Positions 33,893 to 45,568 of a DNA stretch of 64,000 nucleotides are shown here, in pieces (the stretch's first letter is position 1; each line of letters starts with the position of its first letter). The DNA lies in the NCBI GenBank assembly GCA_030490835.1, contig CM059972.1, forward strand, positions 49,951,452 to 50,015,451, written 5' to 3'. The DNA is from Annona cherimola. Taxonomy: Eukaryota; Streptophyta; Magnoliopsida; Magnoliales; Annonaceae. Made by a program: the position numbers and the translations under genes. Under the pieces are notes generated by a model. That model searched no databases, was not told the origin of the DNA, and was given only the letters and a program-made list of their open reading frames with translations.

Positions 33893-36152
33893 GAATCCAT
33901 AGGGAAGCGATATAGTTTTGAATTGTTTTTAAGAGAAAGAGAGGGTATAGAGAAGAGAGAGAAAGAAGTCAGAGAAAAAAGGAAAGAAATTAGAGGAATA
34001 AGAGAGAAGAGAGAGAGACGTTAGAGAGAGAGAGAGAAGAGGAAATTAGATAGATAAGAGAGAAGAGAGAGAAAGAAATTAGAAAGAGAGAGAAAGAAGA
34101 GAGAAAAGATTAGAAGAGCTGGAGAAATAAAAAGAAAGGGAGACAAGAAGCTAAAAGAAATTATAATTAACTAACAACTTAATTAAAACTATTCTAAGAA
34201 AGCAATAAAAGCTATGAAATTCAACTATTAAAGCAGGAGAGAAAATTATATTAAATTCGATCTAAAAATTACAAAGCAGAAAATAAAGCAGTAAATCTAA
34301 TATAATAATTAAAACTACAAATTGAAAAGTAATAACTACGAAACACTACAAAGCATAAAACAATAAAATTTACATCACCCGAATGCAAATCTCCACGTAA
34401 TAGAAATTTTATTGCTTGGCCCCACCTCCTTGCTAGGGGTCCCACAAAATGGAGAGGATTGCTTGTGTTGTGTGGTGCCCTTTTCAAGGTAGGAGGGACC
34501 CTCCTTTTATAAGTGTTGGACAGCCCTCTCTCCATTTGAAAAAGTCGATGTGGGATTTCTGGTGAAGTGCCTCTTTTATCGTAGTTGCTCTTGCTTATTT
34601 CCTCTTGCTGCGTGAACTTGCCGGTTGATTTCTTCCTGCCCGAAGCCTTGGAATGTTGATGATTGACTGCTGCCAAAATCATTGGTTTTGGGTTCATGGA
34701 TTGCTCGATTGGAGGGGTTCCGATCAACTTGGGTGGAAGACTGGATTTAGCTTGGGCAGCCGGATTTCAAAATCCATGGCAGCCGGAATTGATGAAGATG
34801 CTTTGGTTTGGCTTTCAATTGCAGCTTGCCGGATGCAGGGATTGGATTGAGTGCTGAACTTAGGCAGATGGGATGTTATTCGGTAAGAGGAGAAAATGCG
34901 GCAGGGAAATTTGCTGGCTGAAAATCCGCTACTATCCATGCTTTAGTTTCTTATTCGATTGACAAAGGGGAAAATTTGGTGGCTGCCTGTTAGGTTGTTG
35001 AACGCAGCAGTTGGGAAGGGCGCTCTTGATTCGGTTTGGTGCTTGGGATTTTCGTGGGCAGCTGGTTTTTTCGATTTGGTTGGAAGGTAGGTTTCCTAGC
35101 TGCTTGAGAACGGCGTTGTTATTTTTGATGCAAGGCTGCTTAGAGATGGTAGTTGAGGTATCGATCGAAGTTAATGGATCTATAATGTGCTGCTGCTGTA
35201 ACTCGAAGGAGAACAGGGGATGGCTAGCTACCGATTTGGGCAATCGAAAGCTGAAATTGCAGCGAAGTGATGGTTGTTAGGTTGGATGACGCTAATTTGC
35301 GGATGGAAAACTGTCGGTGCTGAATTTTGATTTTGATTTGAAACCGGAGCTTACCACTCGATCCCTTTTGGGTTTCCAAATCATTGCTGATTTGGAGAGA
35401 GAAGCTAGTGCAGCTTGTATCGGCTAGTGAAGATTTACAGGTTAAATTGAGAGGGATGCAGTGCTGTCAGGTCGGTGATGGGTGCTTGTGAAATGGTGTG
35501 GCCGAAATTAATCAACGGAGATGCAGGGGTAGTTTTCTATCATGAAAATGGGTGCCTTCATCGTCGGATAGCTAAGAAAGCTAGAAGCCTTGGCCGGAGA
35601 AGACGAGCTTGGTTGTTTGTCGGTGGCTGGATTTGGGCGTTTTTGCTTGCTGCCGTTTCGAGGAAGGTGGAGCACTATAACAGGTGCTCCGGCGGTGCAG
35701 GGTCACGTGTACTCATGCAGCAAACCAAAACGTAGATTTAAATATTTAATTTTTATCAAAATGATTTTAATAAGCTTGCAGAGATTTTTAATTTACTTTT
35801 TTAGCCCTTTTTGAATTTATTTATTATTATTATTTTTTATGTTAAAATGTTTTGACGGTTTGCTTTATAACCATATTTTAGATTATATTTATAACTATAT
35901 GTATGATTTTTCCAATTAGATGGTTTTATAATTTTACCTATATTTCAACATTAAAATTTTCTAGCGGATTTGAGTCATAATTTTATATTTTTAAGAATGT
36001 TGCAAAATGACCCACTTTATAACAAAATTAAAGATTTTACGAAAAAATATAATTTTCATGAAATTCCACTTAAAACCTACATTTAATTAATGTTTTAATA
36101 TTTACCAGTGTGAATTTAATATGAAATTAAATGAAAATTTGTAGACTTATCA
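33893..36152 (-). mobile_element. 5' LTR of element B, right part
   Basis: This continues the LTR broken at 25175. It starts with the duplicated GAATC and matches 19580-21760 closely to GACTTATCA at 36152. A GA-rich tract (33940-34135) is longer than in the other LTR. On the minus strand the LTR start TGATAAG directly abuts Copia pol. Confidence 0.9.
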
Positions 36153-37792
36153 GTTGCTTAATTTGGAGTCCAAGGAAGAAGTTTAGCTCCCCCATCATAC
36201 TCATTTCAAATTCTTTCTGCATAAGCTCAGAAAATTCTTGACAAAGAATCTCATTAGTAGCACCAAAAATAATATCATCAACATAAATTTGAATAATCAA
36301 AATGTCTCTTTCTTTATACTTGATAAACAAAGTGGTGTCTACTTTTCCCTTTTGAAAGTCATGATTAATCAGAAATTTACGTAATCTTTCATACTAAGCC
36401 CTTGGAGCTTGTTTTAATCCATATAATGCTTTGGTTAATTTGTATACAAATTTAGATTTATCTTTCTCCTCAAATCCAGGTGGTTGTTCAACACACACCT
36501 CTTCATTTATATACCCATTCAAAAATGCACTTTTAACATCCATTTGAAACAACTTAAAGTTCATGTGAGATGCAAAAGCTAGTAAAATCCGAATGACCTC
36601 TAATCTAGCAACCGGGGTATAGGATTCCTCAAAGTCTACTTTCATCTAACTTGTTTCTAAAGACCCATTTTGTGCCAATGACAGTGCAGTCCTTTGGTCT
36701 TGGAACAAGATGCCAAACTTGGTTTCTCTCAAATTGATTTAGCTCTTCTTGCATTGCTATGATCAAGTTTTCATCATTAAGAGCTTGGTCAATAGTGGAT
36801 GGTTCAATTTTGGATACAAAGGCGTATTGTCCACAAATATTTTGTTTTGACCTTCTAGTTTTTACACCTTCATAAATATTCCCTATAACTTGCTCAATTG
36901 GATGGTCATTTTTTAACTTTAAATCAGTTGGAGGTTTATAGAAATTATTACCTTCACTTACCCTTTCCTCCATGGATTCTTCTTGCTTCTCCACATGCAA
37001 TTTTTCAAGGTTACTTGTGATATCATCTGCATCACTTAAATCATCTTTTCTTTTGGAGCATGGATTAAATTCATCAAAAACAACATGTATTGACTCTTCT
37101 ACAACTTGTTTCCTTTTATTGAAGACTCTATATGCTTTGCTATTTGATGAGTAACCAAGGAATATTTCCTTATCACTCTTAGCATCTAGTTTTCTCAAGT
37201 TAGTTTTTCCATTGTTCAAAACATAACATGTGCAACCAAAGGCATGAAAAATATGAGATATTTGGTTTTCTACCTTTCCATAGCTCATATGGGGTCTTTT
37301 TCAAGATTGCTCTAATGGTGACTCGGTTCAACACATGACAAGCTGTACTTACAGGTTCACCCCAAAATTTCTTGGATAATTTACTCTCATTTAGCATTGT
37401 TCTAGCCATCTCTTGTATGGTTCTATTTTTCCTTTCAACTATTCCATTTTGTTGTGGAGTTCTTGGTGCTGAAAATGTGTGGTGATTCCTTTTTCATTAC
37501 ATAATTCTATAAATTGTTTATTTTCAAACTCACCATCATGATCACTTCTAATTGTCATAATAGTACTTTGTTTTTCATTTTGCACCAAGTTTACAAAAAT
37601 TGCAAACATAGAGAAGGCTTCATCTTTGCTAGTTAAGAGAATTGCCCATGTGAATCTTGAAAAATCATCAATTATTACAAACACATACTTCTTTCCACCA
37701 ATGGTTAAAATGTCGGATGTCCCATATAGATCCATGTGTAGCAATTCAAGTGGCCTAGTGGTTGAAATCTCCTTTTTGGTAGAGAAGGGCAA
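36153..37792 (-). pseudogene. Copia pol fragment (integrase core to RT), right remnant of the older copy
   Basis: The minus-strand translation follows the same order as the intact Copia pol: PFSTKKEISTTRPLELLHMD (37792 down), the integrase [61 protein letters not shown], and an intact catalytic YVDDIIFG near 36280, ending at GLQIKQL next to the element B LTR. Several frameshifts (near 37480, 37250 and 36640) and a stop after QAPRA break it. It is the same family as 28766-31921. The homology starts abruptly at 37793 in the sequence for KMPFSTK, so the upstream half is lost. Confidence 0.9.
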
Positions 37793-39840
37793 TGTGCGAG
37801 TGATTGGTTTTTACTTATTTATGAAAGATTCTTTATGTTAATTTAATATCTTATCTTAATGCTTGCTTTGTATATGAGCTTACATTATGACATGATTTCA
37901 TATATTATGTGATTGAATCTAAAGGTGAAAATCTTATATATGATAATTTAGATGTTGAACCTGAAAATCTAAACTATGAGAATAAGCGTGATGATCTTGA
38001 AGAATTTTTTGAACTTTTATAGAACTTAAGAAATTTTAATTAACTTAATCTTATGAGAATAGGTGGTTAAGAAGATTAGAATACAACTTGCATGCCTTGA
38101 GAGAGGATGCGAGATCAATTTAGGGTTTGTTCTCCTTGAATACAATCTATCCAGATTAAGCAAGTGAACTAAATATCTCGTACAAAATGTTGTATGTGAA
38201 ATCCAAGATCATCTAACCCTTGATTTTTAATCTTAGTTCATCATTAAGATTTTTTCCTTCCCTTTCTACTTTCATCTTATTTTTATTCGGTGTTGGTTAT
38301 AAAATGTTTAAATAACAATGTCTTTAGTTCTGAATTCTACGTGGGATCAATCTTATTCAATACTATACTGTACGATTTGTGCACTTGTGGAAAGATACAC
38401 AACGATAATCTATGGAAGTAATAGTTGGATGTTTTATATACATACGACATAATTTTATTTTATCTGATTATTTATAATTGATATATCTTGTAGTAAAATT
38501 AGCTTTGTTATTTGTATGAATTAATTTATCTCTAAATATAATTAACTTTTTAAAAAGTTCTCAACCTTTTATGATTGTATGAAAAATTATTTAGCAAATA
38601 TAATAAACAAATATAAGTGTACTATTTCAAAATAAAAAATATTGAATTTTTTTATCGATGTATTTTACATTATATTTCAATTAGTGTTACAATCAAGCTC
38701 TGAGATAATTTTTACAAATTGCCAGAAGGAGAGTACAAACTCCCAAGAATCAACAGAGGAGACCTAAGCTCCAAAATATCAGTGGAGAGACAAAGCTTCC
38801 AAACCATCCAACCGGGATTTTGAAATCGGGATCTCCAAACAGAGATAGTTAGAAATATTGAGTTAATAATGCTATATTTGTAATTTAATTTTATATTATT
38901 TAAATTCTATATATTATTATTTGAAGTTCAATTTCACTTATTTAATTTAATAATATAATTTTAAATAATTTTTAATTTTATTTTTACATGACCACATACC
39001 AAGTTCGTTATTTATTTTCCATTATAGTTATTCATCAGATTGGTTATTTAAAAGCCACAAGAGAATTTATATAATAGTCCCAATTCTATGAAACCTCTTT
39101 TCTATGTAACTCCCTTTTTTTAATATTTCCACAGTCAACAAAAAATTTACTTCATCTATTGTATTTAATATCATTTATAGTATTTTAAAAACCTTTTTAT
39201 TTGTCTAAGATTACTATGCATGAGCCCTATTGAAAATCAACATAATAAAATAGTTTAATGTTGAATATCGATTCCAATGTTGTATTTTCAATATTTCAAC
39301 CGTCTAAAATGTCATTTCTATGTGGATGAATGATTTTATAAAGTCTTATCATATTCTAATACATGCATAAATATATTTAAGTGTTTTTCAAAATTTACAC
39401 ATGAATATATGTGTTTTTCAACAAATGTGGATCGGGATGAAACTTGGTCTCCTAACTAAACAAATTATATTAAATACAACGAGATTGAATATTCCATCAA
39501 TGATCAAAATCTTAAATTTTGAAGGAACCATATAGTTCCGCTTCTATATAACCTAATTACATAGAAGCTATATAGAAGCGTAACCTTTTAGATATTGATA
39601 TCTTTGCATATATATTTTAAAAAATATTGGTATATTCAATAGAATTCAATATTATCAAATAATAGAAATAAGCATCAGCTAAATCTCTTAATAATAAAAA
39701 AATTATAAAAGATAAACCCTATGACACTTATATATCTGATGTAAAAATATTTACCATATTTTCTTCCATCAGGCTTAAATTTTTTTTCTCTCGATTGGCA
39801 TGACACCCGTTTAGATACCGCTTCCCGTTTAACATATCTG
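37793..39840. other. AT-rich DNA, no gene seen
   Basis: I found no ORF with recognisable content. A less AT-rich patch at 38690-38860 contains purine-rich words (for example GGAGAGTACAAACTCC), but I cannot assign it. Listed short ORFs are not supported. Confidence 0.6.
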
Positions 39841-39857
39841 CTAGAACAAGAAAGTCG

Positions 39858-39885
39858 GTCTCAACCTCGAGGCCCAACCCATGGG
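39858..39885 (-). repeat. Inverted repeat, left copy (CCCAACCCATGGGAAG)
   Basis: CCCAACCCATGGGAAG here and its reverse complement CTTCCCATGGGTTGGG at 44295-44312 are in opposite orientation 4.4 kb apart. Looser similarity extends on both sides (GAGG before; AAGCA about 30 bp after). They could be the ends of a DNA transposon, but boundaries and target duplication are not clear. Confidence 0.4.
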
Positions 39886-40283
39886 AAGCACTTCCCATGA
39901 GAAAAAAAAGGAAGCAGGTCATTGTGATAATTTTACAGCGTGAGTATATTTGTTTAAAAATGTGAGTATGTTTGGTTTTTTGATAAAATTAGTATTATAT
40001 ATATATACAAAATCTCAATCTATTCCATTGAATTGCTAGATCAAGTACTAAAATGTATGTAGACATAAATTTTCATTATTTGACAATTTCTAAAAATATT
40101 TGTGTACAAAAAATTAGTTTTTAATAAGATTTCATTATAATTGGTAAAGTTGGAAAATATAATTTTTATTAGGAGTTATTTTATATTATTTAAAGTTAAT
40201 GTAATTAAGGTACTCTAAAAAATAACTTCTTTTATTTTTCTTGATTTTTTGAAACTTTATTATTATTTTTTATTTTCTGAATA

Positions 40284-41325
40284 TAACCGCAACTAACTGG
40301 ATCTAATTTTTGAAATTAATAAGTTAATCCTAATTTAACACCTGTAATATGATCCTAGGGCTCTTATAACGTCATTTAGACCTTAATTAAGGAATTTGAA
40401 AACCAGATAATACGATTTAATGAAATCACCATAATCTAACTGCATCTAACTGTATCTAACCGCATCTAACCGCATCTAATTTTTGAAATTAATAAGTTAA
40501 TCATAATTTAACACATGCAATATAATCCTAGGACCTTTATAACGTTATTTAGACCTTAATTACAAAATTTGAAACCCAGATAATACGATTTAATGAAATC
40601 ATCATAATATAACAGCGTCTAACCGCATCTAACTGGATCTAACCGTGCCGCATCTAACCGTATCTAACCGCATCTAACCAGATCTAACAGCATCTAACCG
40701 CATCTAATTTTTGAAATTAATAAGTTAATCCAAATTTAACACCTGTAATATGATCCTAGGCCCCTTATAAGGTCATTTACACCTTAATTACGAAATTTGA
40801 AACCCATATAATACGATTTAATGAAATTCACCTTAATCTAACAGCGTCTAACTGCATCTAACCGCATCTAACTGCATCTAACCGCATCTAATTTTTGAAA
40901 TTAATAAGTTAATCCAAATTTAACACCTATAATATGATCCTAGGCACCTTATAAGGTCATTTACACCTTCATTATGAAATTTGAAACTCATATAATACGA
41001 TTAAATGAAATCCACCTTAATATAACAGCGTCTAACCGCATCTAACCGTATCTAACCGCATCTAACCACATCTAATCGGATCTAACAGCATCTAACTGCA
41101 TCTAATTTTTGGAATTAATAAGTTAATTCTAATTTAACACCTGTAATATAATCCTAGGCCACTTATAAGGTCATTTATACCTTAATTACGGAGTTTGAAA
41201 CCCAAATAATATGATTTAATGAAATCCACTTTAATCTAATAACGTTAACCGCATCTAACCTCATCTAACTGTATCTAACCGCATCTAACCGCATCTAACA
41301 GCATCTAACTGCATCTAATTTTTGA
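40284..41325. repeat. Complex tandem array: 175-225-bp units with 10-bp CCGCATCTAA minisatellite
   Basis: Five higher-order units each start with a block like TTTTTGAAATTAATAAGTTA (about 40305, 40482, 40708, 40888 and 41105). They continue through TGATCCTAGG and an AATACGATTTAATGAAAT block, and end in 4-8 copies of a decamer (CCGCATCTAA with variants CTG, CAG, CGTA). The number of decamers differs between units. Confidence 0.85.
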
Positions 41326-43090
41326 TATTTTATGAATATTTTACCTAATTTGTGTATTTTGCAAAAGATATATAATTAATAATTCATTTCATAACTATGC
41401 AAAACCTTTAAATAATTTTAAAACTAAATAAATATATGAATTTATAATTAAAAATATTAAGTAATTTAAATTAAATTAAATCAAAATTTACGTAAATATA
41501 TAAAATTGTAAAAATTATTATATATGACGCTGTAAAATAAAAATAAAAATTTATTTACTTCAATTGAAATCGATGTAAAACTATGAAATTAATAAATATT
41601 TACATTGAATAAAAAATTTATACAAAATTTATAGACAAATTATATGTTCCAAAACTGTAATTAAAACTATGCCAAAACTTAAATTGGTAAAAAATACTTA
41701 ATTTAAATCATTATTTAATTATGCAACTCAATATTAATGTTTAAGTAAATAATGTTTTAATTATATGTCCCAACATTGTAACAAAATAAAGTTAAATCAA
41801 ATTTAACCAAAGTTAATCAAATTTAAATAAAATTGAAAATTAATTTAAGTCCATATGAAAAGTATTAATTAAAATATATATCTTGGAAAATAAATATTTT
41901 TTAATGATGATAAATTATTTATTTCAAATAATTTTTAATAATTTTTTATACTCTAACAACATCTAATTTTTTTATAATTTTTGAATATTTTACTTAATCT
42001 GTGTATTTTGCAAAATATATATACTTAATAATTTATTTGACTGAATAATTTTAAAACTATTTAAATAAATAAAATAGTAAAAATAAAATTTCAAATTATA
42101 CATAAATTGTTGCATTTATATAGCTACTAAGAAACCCACATTGATCAAGCATATAAAAGATAAATTAATGCTCTAACCCGCTCTCATATTCGCATTACTA
42201 TATTAATAGTTATATCTAACTGTAAACTTTATATGTAATTCTATTTTTCAGAGTAATCCCAAAATTATAATTTAAATTGTTCCAAACTTAGGTTGGTACG
42301 AAATATTTATTTTAAATGATTATTTACTCATAATTATAAATATAATAAATTTATTATTTTGATTTATTTTGCGAACCTAGTAAGCTAAGTCTTCTAAAGC
42401 TCTAAGAGTTCACTCATCTTTTCCATTGCTCATTATACTTTAAACTTTAAATTATATATGTAATAAATTTATTATGTTAATTTAAAACATATTAACTATT
42501 GAATTTTATTTTACAAATTAATAATAAATTATTATTTCAATTAAATGTGTAATTAATTTAAATTGAATAAAATAAAATTTAAATAAATATATAAAACTAT
42601 AATTATTATATTGGCTTTTAAAAATAAAATTGTTCAAATTATATTTATTTAAATTATATATAACTATAATTAAAATTTAATAATATAAATGTATATGACT
42701 TTTTGGTACTGGTTTAATAATTAAGTATTTTTAAATGTTTAATTAACAAAATAATATTTAGACAAAATAAATATATATGACCTTTTAGGAATGGTTCAAT
42801 TATACGTCCCAAATTGTAATTTAAACTGTCCGGAAACTTAGATTGGTAGAAAATACTTAATTTAAATGATTATTTAATTATATGTCCTAAATTCAATAAT
42901 TAAGTATAATAAATGTTTAATTATATGTCCAGAAATTATAATTTATATTTAGATAATATAAGTAAATATATGTACCTTTTTGGGATAGATTTAATAAATA
43001 ATAATTATTATTATATTATTTTTATTCACATTTAAATAAAAATAACTGCACTATTTTAACTGTCCACATAATTATTCCTATTTATAATTT
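41326..43090. other. Very AT-rich DNA, no gene seen
   Basis: It is dominated by A and T with scattered direct repeats (for example ATTATATGTCC and ACTTAGATTGGTA at about 42280 and 42840). There is no credible ORF, RNA gene or element end. Confidence 0.6.
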
Positions 43091-44330
43091 AATTAGCTGA
43101 ATTTTTCTAATCTAAACCGTCTACATGATCCAGAGCATATCGAAAGATAGAAAATGACTCTTGAATCACCCAAATCTGACACCGGGAGTATTAGATCTAA
43201 ACTAAACAAAATCTGCCGAAATTTAATCCGCATTTTGGTCCATCGCGACAGATGTTCACAGTGCATCACCCTCCATAGCAAACGAGCCCTAGCCGCAGTA
43301 GTCGCAGCCGCCACAGTTGCTCCTACCCACTTGCCACCGGCTGTTGGATCTCCGATCAGAACCGGCCGATGACTCGCCGCCGGCATCCTAACTTCGATTT
43401 CCAACTCACCAGACTAGATCTATTCTCCAATCGCATGAATTTGAAACAAAAAAAATGCTGTTGCAGGTGTTCTTCTTCGGTGTCGGTCGCCGCTCAAACC
43501 CACCGGCTCTATTTTCGCCAGTCTCTCTCTACCAGCCGGCTGCTTCTTCCATTTTCGGAGAGAAGAAACCCACCAGCCTCTTGCCGTCTTCTTCTTCTTC
43601 TTCCTTGGTGTTGCCATCTCTGCTCATCAATCGAAGTCGTGCACTCGCTGGAGAGGGAAGATGACATAGCAGCTATGGCTGCATCGATCTTCTCCATCAC
43701 CCATCTTTCGCACAAGGAAGCCTTGGCTGCACAATCCAACCCAGATTCAACCTCCATCGGCTATCATCCAAAAATCTAATCCATCAATCCGATGTCTAAT
43801 GGGGAAGCCATAATGGATACGTCCTCTCCCATGCTAACTCTAAATTTGCCAAAAAGTCCAAACCCACTGACAATGAAGAAGAAGAAAAAAAATCATTAAT
43901 CTTCCATGGCCAACTGCCAACAGGATCCACGAAAATCCGGCAATCCTCCACTAAAACCATCGATCTGCATCTAACAGAAAAACCAACAATAGAATCCAGT
44001 GAGTTCTCTGAAATCCATCAACAGAAACCATCACAGGTCTGGCAATTCCGACATACAGCGTCCCCTGATCAGCGAAAGAAACCCATCTCTCCTAGCCAAA
44101 AATCGACTAGCAGACACGCATGATTTCTCCATTGAAGCTGATAACCCATGGAACTGAGCAGGCGAGTAGGCAACCTTCGTTTCCCTGCCTCCCTTACATT
44201 TTTCTAGCTCCCCAAAATGCCCCAATTCATCCTAGCCATCTATTGAAAATTGACGGTGGAGATGATGCTTCCCACAAGAAAATCGTAGGACGCACTTCCC
44301 ATGGGTTGGGTCTCCTCAACCTCCAGTTGC
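43090..44330. other. GC-richer block, possibly a captured or former exon sequence, unidentified
   Basis: After 1.7 kb of extreme AT richness the base composition changes sharply. It contains several overlapping short frames on both strands (43093-43404 minus, 43369-43779 plus, 44120-44374 plus) and CGCCGG/GCCGCC words. None of the translations is recognisable. They are Ser/Arg/Pro-rich and could arise from composition alone. The block lies just inside the right copy of the inverted repeat (44295-44312). Confidence 0.35.
44295..44312 (+). repeat. Inverted repeat, right copy (CTTCCCATGGGTTGGG)
   Basis: This is the partner of 39858-39885 in opposite orientation. It is the only long, clean match between the two regions. 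Confidence 0.4.
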
Positions 44331-44344
44331 GCATCTTTTTTAAG

Positions 44345-45160
44345 TCGTGGGACTACCGTTCCACAGACCCTTAATTCCGAAAGTGCCTTTTAAGGGCCCG
44401 TATATACGCAACCACGCAAAAGATCATCTAGAAAACTAGCCTTTTTAATGCTTTGCGCTTGTACAGTACATGCATGTTTAAAACGATGACATATCATGGT
44501 CCTAGATTTGGCAATGACAATTAATAAGGACTAACAGGTCATATGCTGCTGGCTACATTCATCCACCCACTCCATTGTGTCCCTCATAATTAATTCTCAA
44601 GATTTTTTTTCTCGAAGTGGCGCATATGTGCGTGATGGGTTTTACGGATAACACTCTGGTTGCTGTAAATAGTACCATTGACTAGCTAACACATGAGATC
44701 TTGACAGGTCCGCTTTTAGCAAACTAAGCTAGCTGTCAATATGAATTATGAATATGACAGGATGTCGTTTCTCCAAAGAATCCTGGGTACGCCCATCAAC
44801 GTACATACGTATGAAATATCGAGAACGTTCGTTGATGCGAGTGAAGTGATCGATTGTAAATGGCAATTGGCAAGAGATACATAAACAATTATATTAGTAG
44901 AAAGGAGTCTGGTATAGTAATGACCGTGATATATGATATATCCCAACAACCAACAACAAATATGGAGATTCCAGTCATCGGCAGTGGGGGGAACCCATTC
45001 ATATATGCCACCCTAAACCTATCTGCCTTTCCTACTCCTGCCTAAAATCCAAGTCAGATACCACATACATACGCACGCCCGTCAACTAATTAATATAAAA
45101 CATTAACAACTCGGCAGCTTCTAGGCCGTTCCAAGTCAATCAGCCAATCCAAGTCACCCT
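44345..45160. other. Upstream region of the carboxypeptidase gene, no element assigned
   Basis: About 0.8 kb without an ORF of note. Promoter sequences for the gene starting at 45244 should lie here, but apart from the TATA box I cannot assign sites with confidence. Confidence 0.5.
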
Positions 45161-45163
45161 TAT

Positions 45164-45179
45164 ATATAAATATATTATA
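45164..45179 (+). promoter_or_regulatory. Probable TATA box of the carboxypeptidase-like gene
   Basis: TATATATAAATATATT lies 65-80 bp upstream of the ATG at 45244, a usual plant distance. The transcription start is inferred at about 45195-45210. Confidence 0.5.
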
Positions 45180-45243
45180 TGGGACTCGATCTGCATGTGT
45201 ATGGCTAGCAAGCTATCTAGGTAGGGATATATGCATTCTGACG

Positions 45244-45568
45244 ATGATGAGGAGGGTGTTTGGATTGTTGATTTTGTTGGCATTTGGAGGAGCATTGAGG
45301 ATCGCGGGTGCCAGACGTGATGGACGAGTGTCTCCTGAGCGATCAGGTGGGACTGGGACCAGGGGAGTCGTCTCGGAGAGCAGCAGCAGCAGCAGCAGCA
45401 GCGATGATCATCTTGTGACTGACTTGCCTGGCCAGCCGAGCGTGGGGTTCAAGCACTACGCTGGGTACGTGACTGTGGATGACAACAGGGGTCGAGAACT
45501 CTTCTACTGGTTCTACGAAGCCATGACGCGCCCCGACGAGAAACCTCTAGTCTTATGGCTCAACGGAG
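45244..45568 (+). CDS. Serine carboxypeptidase-like protein, exon 1
   Basis: This exon encodes residues 1-108 and one base of codon 109. Residues about 5-23 form a hydrophobic signal peptide, so the product should enter the secretory pathway (vacuole or outside the cell). A run of nine serines (residues 45-53, from a CAG/AGC repeat) precedes the family N-terminus [19 protein letters not shown] (60-78). [11 protein letters not shown] and PLVLWLNGG (101-109) follow, typical of plant class II serine carboxypeptidases (peptidase family S10). The first of two adjacent ATGs was taken. The exon ends at the donor GTAAGT (45569), splitting a Gly codon. The catalytic Ser, Asp and His lie in exons outside the window, so peptidase or acyltransferase activity cannot be judged. 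The frame is intact. Confidence 0.9.

Noticed and set aside
34269..34727. 152-codon minus-strand ORF
   Set aside because: It lies within the element B LTR and is not kept open at the same place in the other LTR. It is most likely chance.
39728..39922. 64-codon minus-strand ORF with SHGLGL
   Set aside because: The SHGLGL match to 44300 comes from the inverted DNA repeat, not from a shared protein.
43093..43779. Overlapping ORFs of 103 and 136 codons that might be a small gene
   Set aside because: Both strands are open over the same stretch, which points to composition. No domain or splice structure is convincing. Kept only as an unidentified GC-richer block.
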